Of a stretch of 5,300 nt of DNA, positions 1 through 4,967 are shown piece after piece. The stretch is from Oscillatoria sp. Prado101 (GTDB taxonomy: Bacteria > Cyanobacteriota > Cyanobacteriia > Cyanobacteriales > Oscillatoriaceae). The notes under the pieces are model-generated. The model was not told the DNA's origin and did no database searches. It saw nothing but the letters and a program-made list of their open reading frames with translations. The stretch covers positions 1 through 5,300 of the forward strand of contig JALOOK010000368.1 of NCBI GenBank assembly GCA_025454445.1, written 5' to 3'. Each line of letters starts with the position of its first letter. Positions within the stretch are counted from its first letter, which is position 1. Made by a program: the position numbers and the translations under genes.

Positions 1-93
1 CAGCGTCCCAACCCGCTGTTTTTCTGTCGGGCAAGCTGGCCTGATACATTTGGCTGCCTCTCTTATACTTTAGCAGGTAAGCGCCAACTCAGT

Positions 94-134
94 CTATCAT
101 TTTCAACGCCCAAATGATAGCAGCTTCCAGCTGC
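94..134. repeat. Two adjacent perfect hairpins
   Basis: CTATCATTT (94-102) and AAATGATAG (112-120) are perfect 9-bp arms around a 9-nt loop. Directly after, GCAGCT (120-125) and AGCTGC (129-134) are perfect 6-bp arms around TCC. The two share base 120. Neither is followed by a T-run on either strand, so a classical intrinsic terminator is not supported; they may be decayed repeats or RNA structure. Confidence 0.55.
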
Positions 135-180
135 CTTCCCCTGAGGCGAGGCTTTAAACTTAGAAGTTGCCAATCAAGTG

Positions 181-321
181 GAAATGCCAGATGTGGCGTC
201 CCCACAACTTGACAAACTTTACCTGATGCCCATTCCCCGACCGGCGCTCGACCGATAAAATCGGAAGATGCAGTGAGGGGAGTGAGCGCCTACAGAGTGG
301 AGACGCCACATAAGGCGTCTC
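181..321. repeat. Long imperfect foldback element, 141 bp
   Basis: The left arm 181-205 pairs with the right arm 297-321: 20 Watson-Crick pairs plus one G-T in 25 positions. The core is ATGTGGCGTC (191-200) against GACGCCACAT (302-311), flanked by GCC/GGC (186-188 with 314-316) and CCAC/GTGG (202-205 with 297-300). Inside lies a second stem, GGCGCTC (243-249) with GAGCGCC (284-290), enclosing a small hairpin CCGAT-AAA-ATCGG (252-264). The right arm can instead fold on itself as GAGACGCC (300-307) with GGCGTCTC (314-321), which excludes the long stem. It could be a small non-autonomous (MITE-like) element or a structured RNA in the 3' region of the lectin gene. There is no open reading frame inside. 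Confidence 0.6.
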
Positions 322-322
322 G

Positions 323-344
323 GATAGCGCGGAACGCACCCCAC
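323..344. repeat. Dispersed 22-bp repeat, copy 1
   Basis: This stretch matches 4806-4827 at 20 of 22 positions; both share GAACGCACCCCAC. At the second site the motif is followed by its inverted partner and forms a 12-bp stem; here only the half-site is present. A shorter GGAACGCAC is also found at 4905-4913. Recurrence in two separate spacers points to a genome-wide dispersed repeat. Confidence 0.65.
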
Positions 345-355
345 TACCCCACTAC

Positions 356-1723
356 TTAGGGAACAGGAAAGGTACTGTCTTCTACCAGTTTAGCTTCAGT
401 GACCGTCCCGATCGAGTTGTTTGTCAGGTCTAAAACCCCGACAGTCGATCCTTCCTGTTTGACCTCATTTAAGGGCCAATAACTGACCAAGTTGGCTTCT
501 TTGCCGGTGAGTCGCTTAGACATATCCGCTTTAATTTCCTGTTCGGTGCGGACTTTATTCCAAAGGCGGACTTCTGCTATTTTTCCATTGAAATAATAAC
601 TTTCATTGTCGTCCTTATAAGCGCCGATACGCAAGCTATTTTCCGGTTCATAGTCTATCCCGGCTGGCGAAACTGATTGGCTGGCCTTCCGAACGCCATC
701 TACCCACACGACTAGGTTCTGACCGTCGTAAGTTCCTGCTATGTGATGCCACTTATTCAGCTGCACTGTATTCGAGCCACTAGAAAGATAAACGATTGCC
801 GAGCTTTGCGCTTTTACCCCCCAATAAACACCGCTGCTTCCGTCCAGAAGTATTCCATACCCACTTTCAGTGCTGCCCGTGTCAAAAACCTTGGAAACTA
901 TCCCGGACCATTGTTTTTGTGCTGAGACATAAATCCAAGCTTCTACCGTAAGGTCTTTCGCCACTTTAAAGTCAGGCCGGCTTCCGAGTTCGATAAGATC
1001 GTTAACCCCGTCAAACTGCATCACTTTAGAGACTGCACTGACCCCCGACCAGCTGACTGTGATAGCGCCGCTGTTATCAGAGTAGCCACCCCACATGTCA
1101 TTGAGGACAAAAATCAGCGTTTCGCCCGGTTTCAGAGAAATGGTTGTGGCTTGCGACACTTCCGCGACAACAGCACCCGTTGCTTTATTTATTGCCAGTA
1201 AGGAAAAGGGCGTATTGTTGGGATATTTCATATACTGCCCCAACCCCCCTGGCACAACATCTAGAATCCCTTTCTGAATTTCCGGGGGATAACCTTTGAC
1301 ACCGGCAGCGGTACATCCTGACAGGCTGGGATTGTTGATGTTTGGCGTCCAAGTGCCGGTCGGCGTAAATGTGTAGGTGACTTCTGTTGACCGGGTGTTG
1401 GTAAATTCCACCCCAGCTTCCGACGTACCGGGGACTTCAAATTTTTTGGAAGCGGGCTGGGGCGGCACGAGTTCTTCAACTTTAATAGAAGAGGTGATGT
1501 CATTGAAATCGTCGCCCACCCACGCGGTATCCTCAGTAAACGTTTTGCTGCGCCCCGTGAATTCGTGCTCAAAGAGAGTGACTTTCAACCCTTTTTCCAC
1601 TTTCAGGGAACTCAGGCTATCGTTGGGAATACCCAAACTCGCCATATTGTAGCTTCCCGGAATCAGCTCTTGGCTGCGCCCCTGGAAATTGCTGTGTTCG
1701 TAAATGATGGCCTTCAGTACCAT
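356..1723 (-). CDS. Three-domain lectin: beta/gamma-crystallin, PA-IL-like, LamG
   Basis: This is a 455-residue protein with no signal peptide or membrane segment. Residues 3-83 form a beta/gamma-crystallin domain with two Greek-key motifs (Y8...F13-x-G15; F51...F55-x-G57) and two intact calcium motifs, NDSLSS (34-39) and NDITSS (74-79). Residues 95-228 resemble the PA-IL/LecA galactophilic lectin family; the calcium-loop region NDMWGGYSDNSG (208-219) aligns with LecA NDVPGTYGNNSG, with Asp at the Asn107 position. Residues 233-450 form a LamG/concanavalin-like jelly roll, with FDGVND (237-242), EAWIYV, KWHHIAGTYDG (324-334), FNGKIAEVRLWN and SYWPLN. The predicted role is calcium-dependent glycan binding; no catalytic motif is evident. 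A strong ribosome binding site supports the start. It is the last of three co-directional lectin genes, 162 bp after the H-type gene. The ligand is unknown, and the PA-IL assignment is the least certain of the three. Confidence 0.9.
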   Translation of the reverse strand: MVLKAIIYEHSNFQGRSQELIPGSYNMASLGIPNDSLSSLKVEKGLKVTLFEHEFTGRSKTFTEDTAWVGDDFNDITSSIKVEELVPPQPASKKFEVPGTSEAGVEFTNTRSTEVTYTFTPTGTWTPNINNPSLSGCTAAGVKGYPPEIQKGILDVVPGGLGQYMKYPNNTPFSLLAINKATGAVVAEVSQATTISLKPGETLIFVLNDMWGGYSDNSGAITVSWSGVSAVSKVMQFDGVNDLIELGSRPDFKVAKDLTVEAWIYVSAQKQWSGIVSKVFDTGSTESGYGILLDGSSGVYWGVKAQSSAIVYLSSGSNTVQLNKWHHIAGTYDGQNLVVWVDGVRKASQSVSPAGIDYEPENSLRIGAYKDDNESYYFNGKIAEVRLWNKVRTEQEIKADMSKRLTGKEANLVSYWPLNEVKQEGSTVGVLDLTNNSIGTVTEAKLVEDSTFPVP

Positions 1724-1731
1724 TTTTCAGA

Positions 1732-1737
1732 CTCCTT
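1732..1737 (-). promoter_or_regulatory. Ribosome binding site AAGGAG
   Basis: On the minus strand AAGGAG lies 8 nt before the ATG at 1723. It is a near-perfect Shine-Dalgarno match and fixes the start of the three-domain lectin. Confidence 0.85.
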
Positions 1738-1811
1738 GAACTCGATCAAATATTTTGAACTTTTGCCGCTCTACTTAGTAACCCAAGTTGCTACTTATAA
1801 GTGAGTCAGAC

Positions 1812-1857
1812 GATATCCCCCCCTAGCCCCCCCTTAAAAAGGGGGGTTTGGGGTATC
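1812..1857. repeat. C-run/G-run cyanobacterial hairpin between lectin genes
   Basis: CCCCCC (1828-1833) pairs with GGGGGG (1841-1846) around the loop TTAAAAA. The outer arms GATATCCCC (1812-1820) and GGGGTATC (1850-1857) pair with one bulged base. This is a familiar dispersed repeat of cyanobacterial spacers. It lies 28 bp after the stop of the H-type lectin gene and about 90 bp before the next gene's start, so it could attenuate read-through or stabilise the upstream message. There is no T-run directly after the outer stem on the minus strand. Confidence 0.75.
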
Positions 1858-1885
1858 TGGATGCTTAGACTAGCGAAAAGGTATC

Positions 1886-2185
1886 CTACTCTCCGTAAGC
1901 TACCCAGTTGGCCCAGACCGTGAAAAGTACCGTATCAAACCATGTCTTGTATTCTACCTCAAACCCGGAATCCGTGATATTTTTAGCATTCACTTGCACG
2001 CGGGTATTCTTACTCCCATCCACATCTAGCCCACTCAATCCGATCACAACTTTGGGCGGTTTCGCGAACTTGGACTCAAAGGTCACAGTCCGCGTAAAAA
2101 CCCGCTCTGCAACGGGTCCTTGGTTGAGCTTCCAAGTCGTGTCTTGATAGGAGCCATTGACCACTGTACCTGATTGCAACTTCAT
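1886..2185 (-). CDS. Single-domain H-type lectin
   Basis: This 99-residue protein consists of just one H-type lectin domain, the fold of Helix pomatia agglutinin (HPA) and discoidins, which typically binds GalNAc/Gal as a trimer. Visible family features are SG (5-6), V-x-F-x3-F-x2-PP-x-V (34-46), SGLDV (51-55), Arg62 after KNT, the N-I-T-x-S-GF segment (69-75), TW (81-82) and the terminal W-A-N-W (91-94). Arg62 and Trp82 align with HPA Arg63 and Trp83. The His that follows the Trp in HPA is Phe83 here, so specificity may differ. There is no signal peptide. The protein is 72/98 identical, without gaps, to the C-terminal domain of the neighbouring upstream gene, so it is a single-domain duplicate or the source of that fusion. 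A good ribosome binding site supports this start. It lies 109 bp after the upstream lectin gene on the same strand. Confidence 0.92.
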   Translation of the reverse strand: MKLQSGTVVNGSYQDTTWKLNQGPVAERVFTRTVTFESKFAKPPKVVIGLSGLDVDGSKNTRVQVNAKNITDSGFEVEYKTWFDTVLFTVWANWVAYGE

Positions 2186-2191
2186 AGTTTA

Positions 2192-2199
2192 CTCCCTCT
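2192..2199 (-). promoter_or_regulatory. Ribosome binding site AGAGGGAG
   Basis: On the minus strand AGAGGGAG ends 6 nt before the ATG at 2185. It supports independent translation of the small H-type lectin rather than a truncated remnant of a fusion gene. Confidence 0.75.
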
Positions 2200-2294
2200 T
2201 GCCTTTCGTTACAACTGTGCGTACCTTAAACCCACTATAATCTAAAACTGGTTAGATGGATTGAGTGCTTACTGAATGTATAATGTTGGCCGCT

Positions 2295-2984
2295 CTATTC
2301 TCCGAAGGCCATCCAGTTGGCCCAGACCGTATAGAGAATCGTATCAAACCAGGTTTTGTACTCCAGATCGAACCCACTTTCCGTTATATTCTTAGCCGTT
2401 ACGGTGACGCGAGTATTTTTGGTTTCATTCACATCCAGTCCGCTGATTTCGAGGAACACCTTGGGAGGCTTGGCGAATTTGGACTCAAATTGCACCGGAC
2501 GGGTGAACAGCCGCTCTCCAATCGGTTCTTGGTGGAGCTTCCAAGCTGCATCTTGATAGGAGCCATTCACAACCGTACCGGATTGGATTTTCAGAGCGGA
2601 GACGCTCACCCCCGACCACTTGACCGTGATGGTGCCGGTGTTGTCATTATAGCACCTCGGCACATCATTCAGAATGAAGATCAAAGTTTCGCCCGGTTTC
2701 AAGACCAAAGTCGTTTCTTGCCCCACTTCTGCCACAACCGCACCGGTTTGCTTACTCACCGCCAGCAGGGCAAAGGAAGTATTGTTGGGATACTTCATCG
2801 CACTCTGATACTTGAAGTCCTTAATCCCCGCCGGCGTGGACTTCAGCTCAAAGGCGGTCGCCAGGCTAAAGATGTCGGATGATGGCGTGAATTTAAACGT
2901 CACATCCGAACTCTGGGTATTGGTAAATTCTACCCCTGTTTCTGCGCTGCAGGGGATGGTTAACTGGCCATCTAATGCTGTCAT
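2295..2984 (-). CDS. Two-domain lectin: PA-IL-like plus H-type lectin
   Basis: This is a 229-residue protein without a signal peptide. Residues about 8-126 match the middle domain of the three-domain lectin (shared GVEFTNT, MKYPNNT, TGAVVAEV, LKPGETLIF) and resemble PA-IL/LecA. The loop NDVPRCYNDNTG (106-117) aligns with LecA NDVPGTYGNNSG, keeping Asp100, Val101, Pro102, Tyr105 and Asn108, with Asp at position 107. I see no counterpart of the LecA sugar-contacting His50/Gln53 segment. Residues 132-229 are an H-type lectin domain with R192, W212 and the terminal WANW (221-224). The predicted role is bispecific or multivalent glycan binding, with calcium in the first domain. It is the first gene of the minus-strand lectin series. 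No good Shine-Dalgarno precedes the ATG; the start is chosen because the domain begins a few residues later. A long plus-strand open frame covering most of it is a shadow. Confidence 0.9.
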   Translation of the reverse strand: MTALDGQLTIPCSAETGVEFTNTQSSDVTFKFTPSSDIFSLATAFELKSTPAGIKDFKYQSAMKYPNNTSFALLAVSKQTGAVVAEVGQETTLVLKPGETLIFILNDVPRCYNDNTGTITVKWSGVSVSALKIQSGTVVNGSYQDAAWKLHQEPIGERLFTRPVQFESKFAKPPKVFLEISGLDVNETKNTRVTVTAKNITESGFDLEYKTWFDTILYTVWANWMAFGE

Positions 2985-3012
2985 AAGCTAGGGTTTTTCT
3001 TCAGTTGTTAGT

Positions 3013-3045
3013 TAGCTATTTGCCATATATTTTTGCAAATAGCTA
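3013..3045. promoter_or_regulatory. Perfect 11-bp dyad upstream of the lectin genes
   Basis: TAGCTATTTGC (3013-3023) and GCAAATAGCTA (3035-3045) are perfect inverted arms around an 11-nt AT-rich centre. The site lies 29-61 bp before the first lectin ATG and overlaps the transcription start expected from the candidate promoter at 3049-3075. It may be an operator for a dimeric regulator, or a hairpin at the 5' end of the lectin mRNA. There is no T-run terminator. Confidence 0.6.
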
Positions 3046-3048
3046 GGG

Positions 3049-3075
3049 ACTATAAAAGTATTTTACCTGTCTCAA
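3049..3075 (-). promoter_or_regulatory. Candidate promoter of the lectin genes
   Basis: On the minus strand TTGAGA (3075-3070) is followed 15 bp later by TATAGT (3054-3049), each one base off consensus. The 15-bp spacer is shorter than the usual 17, so strength is doubtful. The start site would fall near 3042, inside the right arm of the dyad, leaving a leader of about 58 nt. Confidence 0.4.
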
Positions 3076-3354
3076 AGAGACGGCTTGAGGCCCAACCACA
3101 AAAACGGCTGTTTCCCCTGACTCAATTTGTCAGACCGACCAACGCCAGCCTCTGTCCAGCGGCTTGTTAGACCCCAGCTCTGAGGCATACCCGGTTTGGC
3201 TTCTTTTGCAATATAGCACCCTCCAAACAGTTTTGTCATTCTCACTACTGGATTTTATATTAAATTTTGTTAAGCCACCGTCCCCAAAAAACTGGACAGA
3301 GCCAGCTGCTTAAAAAAAGTCAATTAAGTGATCTGCAATACTTGACAAAAGTTC

Positions 3355-3360
3355 TATAAT
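3355..3360 (+). promoter_or_regulatory. Candidate -10 box of the glycosyltransferase gene
   Basis: This is a perfect TATAAT, 40 bp before the proposed ATG. A perfect TTGACA lies at 3342-3347, only 7 bp upstream, too close to act as its -35; the correctly spaced position (TCTGCA) does not match consensus. The promoter may rely on the -10 alone plus an activator. The start would be near 3367. Confidence 0.5.
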
Positions 3361-3366
3361 GACACT

Positions 3367-3380
3367 GCCCAAAAGTGGGC
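3367..3380 (+). promoter_or_regulatory. Small hairpin at the predicted mRNA 5' end
   Basis: GCCCA (3367-3371) and TGGGC (3376-3380) form a perfect 5-bp stem with an AAAG loop, starting where transcription from the TATAAT box would begin. It could cap and stabilise the transcript. It is short enough to be chance. Confidence 0.3.
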
Positions 3381-3400
3381 CAATGCGATAAACAGAGCTT

Positions 3401-4807
3401 ATGATACAATCGGGGGCGGAACCCAACAAGACTGTACAAAAAGATTTCGCGGCAGGTCAGATGGAAACAGAGATAGCCGGCACCAGAAACGCCAGCACAG
3501 AACCGAAAACAAGCAAAAATCAGGGCAAACACATTGTAATCACAACATTTGGCTCCCTAGGCGACTTGCTACCCTACATGGCGATCGCCCAGGAACTGCA
3601 GGCGCGGGGCCATCGGGCCACCATTGCCGCCAACGAGAGCCAGCGCCGCCACATTGAAGCCAGGGGCCTGGAGTTCCATACCCTCAGACCCGATAATGAA
3701 CCCAAACTCCTGCAGGACTGGGAATACTTCAAAATGGTTTCCGACAGCCAGAAAGGCACGGAATACCTGATTGGCCAACTGTTAATGCCCCACCAGCACG
3801 CCAGCTACAGCGACCTGATGCAAGCGTGTCAAGGAGCAGACTTGCTGCTGACTCACCCCCTAACCTTTGTCGCTTCCATAATAGTTGAGAAAACCGGCAT
3901 ACCCTGGGTGTCAAGCGTCCTCTCCCCCGCCTCCCTAATATCCGCCTACGATTTGCCGGCAAACGTCCCAACTTCCGCCTCCCCATACGAGCGAGCCCTC
4001 GCCGCAGTCGCCAAAGATACCGCCTTGCGCAGCTTCCGGTGGAACGCCCGCTTGTGGAGCGCTCCCGTGCGCCAGCTGCGATCCGAACTCGGCATGAAGC
4101 CCAGTGGCGACCCAATTTTTGAAAGCCAGCACTCCCCCAACCTAGTCCTGGCTCTATTTTCCCGCGCCCTCGCCTCACCGCAACCCGACTGGCCACCCCA
4201 AACCCTTGTCACCGGCTTTCCCTTCAGCGATCGCCCGACCGGCACCTCCCAGCAAAACGAACAACTATCTCCCGAACTAGAAAACTTTTTAAATTCCGGC
4301 CCACCCCCAATCGTCTTCACCCTCGGCACCACAGCCGTGTGGATGCCGGGGAACTTCTATGCCGAAGGCGCTGTTGCAGCCCAAAAGCTAGGATACCGCG
4401 CCATCTTGCTGATGGGAGGGGCAGCCAACCACATCCCGCCGGGAACCTTTCCCGAGGGCGTAGCCGCCTTTGAGTACGCCCCCCACTCCCAACTCTTCCC
4501 CCGCGCCGCCGCGATAGTGCATCACGGAGGCGTGGGAACCACCGGCCAAGCCATGCGATCGGGCCGGCCCACCCTAATCGTCCCCTACAACTACGACCAG
4601 CCCGACAACGCCGAGCGCATTGCCCGCCTGGGCGCAGGGCGCACACTCACACGAGATCGCTGCACTGCAGCAACACTCACCGCCGAACTCCAGCAACTCC
4701 TATTTAACCCCAGCTACGCCGCCCGCGCCGCGCAATTGAGCCAGATAGTGAACTCAGAAAACGGCGCAGCCACAGCTTGCGACGCCCTCCTTTCCCTGGC
4801 GAGGTGA
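3401..4807 (+). CDS. Family 1 glycosyltransferase (GT-B fold, YjiC/MGT-like)
   Basis: This 468-residue enzyme should transfer a sugar from a nucleotide donor (UDP- or dTDP-linked) to a small-molecule or lipid acceptor in the cytoplasm. The N-terminal Rossmann domain starts at KHIVITT (43-49) with the GSLGD loop (51-55), whose Asp is characteristic of the family, then LQARGH (67-71). The C-terminal donor domain has FTLGTT (306-311), the pyrophosphate-binding HHGGVGTT (374-381) and DQPDNAERI (399-407), the usual nucleotide-sugar motif. All key motifs are intact. It resembles sterol, macrolide and rhamnolipid-type glycosyltransferases; the acceptor cannot be read from sequence. Residues 1-42 are a polar extension absent from most relatives, so Met21 (3461) is an alternative start; neither has a strong ribosome binding site. 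The gene has visibly higher GC and C-ending codons than the lectin genes. It is transcribed away from the three complete lectin genes and towards the LamG gene at the right edge. Confidence 0.93.
   Translation: MIQSGAEPNKTVQKDFAAGQMETEIAGTRNASTEPKTSKNQGKHIVITTFGSLGDLLPYMAIAQELQARGHRATIAANESQRRHIEARGLEFHTLRPDNEPKLLQDWEYFKMVSDSQKGTEYLIGQLLMPHQHASYSDLMQACQGADLLLTHPLTFVASIIVEKTGIPWVSSVLSPASLISAYDLPANVPTSASPYERALAAVAKDTALRSFRWNARLWSAPVRQLRSELGMKPSGDPIFESQHSPNLVLALFSRALASPQPDWPPQTLVTGFPFSDRPTGTSQQNEQLSPELENFLNSGPPPIVFTLGTTAVWMPGNFYAEGAVAAQKLGYRAILLMGGAANHIPPGTFPEGVAAFEYAPHSQLFPRAAAIVHHGGVGTTGQAMRSGRPTLIVPYNYDQPDNAERIARLGAGRTLTRDRCTAATLTAELQQLLFNPSYAARAAQLSQIVNSENGAATACDALLSLAR
3581..3588. repeat. 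HIP1 octamer GCGATCGC
   Basis: A perfect HIP1 palindrome, the highly over-represented octamer of many cyanobacterial genomes, inside the glycosyltransferase gene. Confidence 0.85.
4227..4234. repeat. HIP1 octamer GCGATCGC
   Basis: A second perfect HIP1 copy, also in the glycosyltransferase gene; a near copy, GCGATCGG, lies close to 4556-4563. Two copies in 1.4 kb argue that this gene is at home in a cyanobacterial genome. Confidence 0.85.
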
Positions 4808-4814
4808 TATCGCC

Positions 4815-4853
4815 GAACGCACCCCACCTAGATGTCTGCACTGGGGTGCGTTC
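4815..4853. terminator. 12-bp inverted repeat after the glycosyltransferase stop
   Basis: GAACGCACCCCA (4815-4826) and TGGGGTGCGTTC (4842-4853) are perfect 12-bp arms around a 15-nt loop, beginning 7 bp after the TGA. This is a very stable stem positioned to end or protect the glycosyltransferase message. There is no T-run after it, so Rho-independent termination is not certain. The left arm with its flank is also found at 323-344, so it is a dispersed repeat as well. Confidence 0.55.
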
Positions 4854-4869
4854 CTACCTGTATATCTGT

Positions 4870-4896
4870 AGGGGCAATCCCCCCGTGGCTGTCCCT
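4870..4896. repeat. Imperfect GGGGCAATCCCCCC-type repeat
   Basis: AGGGGCA (4870-4876) and TGTCCCT (4890-4896) pair with one G-T mismatch. The sequence resembles the common cyanobacterial spacer repeat in which GGGGCAA pairs with TTGCCCC; this copy is decayed. Confidence 0.5.
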
Positions 4897-4952
4897 TCCC
4901 TCAAGGAACGCACTTCTCCTGTATAGCGCTTCTCACTTGCATCAGTCCCACC

Positions 4953-4967
4953 AGAAACCCGGTTTCT
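4953..4967. repeat. Palindromic repeat AGAAACC-C-GGTTTCT
   Basis: Perfect 7-bp arms flank a single C. A further AGAAAC at 4969-4974 can pair alternatively with GTTTCT (4962-4967). This palindrome recurs in many filamentous cyanobacterial genomes. Confidence 0.65.

Larger units (their letters stand above)
1..355. other. Non-coding, inverted-repeat-rich region
   Basis: I see no convincing gene here. The longest edge-open frame on the plus strand runs about 38 codons from base 1 and resembles nothing I recognise. The stretch holds several short perfect inverted repeats (94-120, 120-134, 243-249 with 284-290, 252-264) and one long imperfect foldback (181-321). It ends with a tandem 8-bp repeat, CCCCACTA twice at 339-354, directly abutting the stop codon of the lectin gene on the minus strand. 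It therefore includes the 3' untranslated region of that gene. Confidence 0.6.
2985..3400. other. Divergent intergenic region
   Basis: There is no gene in this 416-bp stretch, which separates the minus-strand lectin series from the plus-strand glycosyltransferase. It contains a perfect 11-bp dyad (3013-3045), a candidate lectin promoter (3049-3075) and a GTCTC-AAA-GAGAC hairpin (3069-3081) overlapping the -35 of that promoter. A distant inverted pair, CTCTGTCCAG (3150-3159) and CTGGACAGAG (3292-3301), is also present. An AT-rich stretch lies around 3249-3275, and a TATAAT box sits before the glycosyltransferase. Confidence 0.6.

Noticed and set aside
186..316. Integron attC site
   Set aside because: The foldback has the right general size, but neither end shows the GTTRRRY/RYYYAAC core motifs.
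1261..1572. 103-codon minus-strand open frame in another register
   Set aside because: Out-of-frame shadow inside the three-domain lectin gene on the same strand.
2209..2241. Plus-strand TTACAA and TATAAT as a promoter
   Set aside because: The 21-bp spacer is too long and no plus-strand gene follows before 3401.
2265..2882. 205-codon plus-strand open frame
   Set aside because: It lies antisense over the PA-IL/H-type lectin gene, which has clear domain homology; its translation resembles no family I know and it has no ribosome binding site.
3729..4332. Minus-strand open frames of 155 and 128 codons
   Set aside because: They are antisense shadows of the GC-rich glycosyltransferase gene, with Arg/Gly/Ser-rich translations and no recognisable domain.
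4317..4646. 109-codon minus-strand open frame
   Set aside because: Shadow over the HHGGVGTT donor-binding region of the glycosyltransferase; very Arg-rich and not protein-like.
4815..4967. CRISPR array
   Set aside because: The three palindromes are different sequences, not regularly spaced direct repeats.
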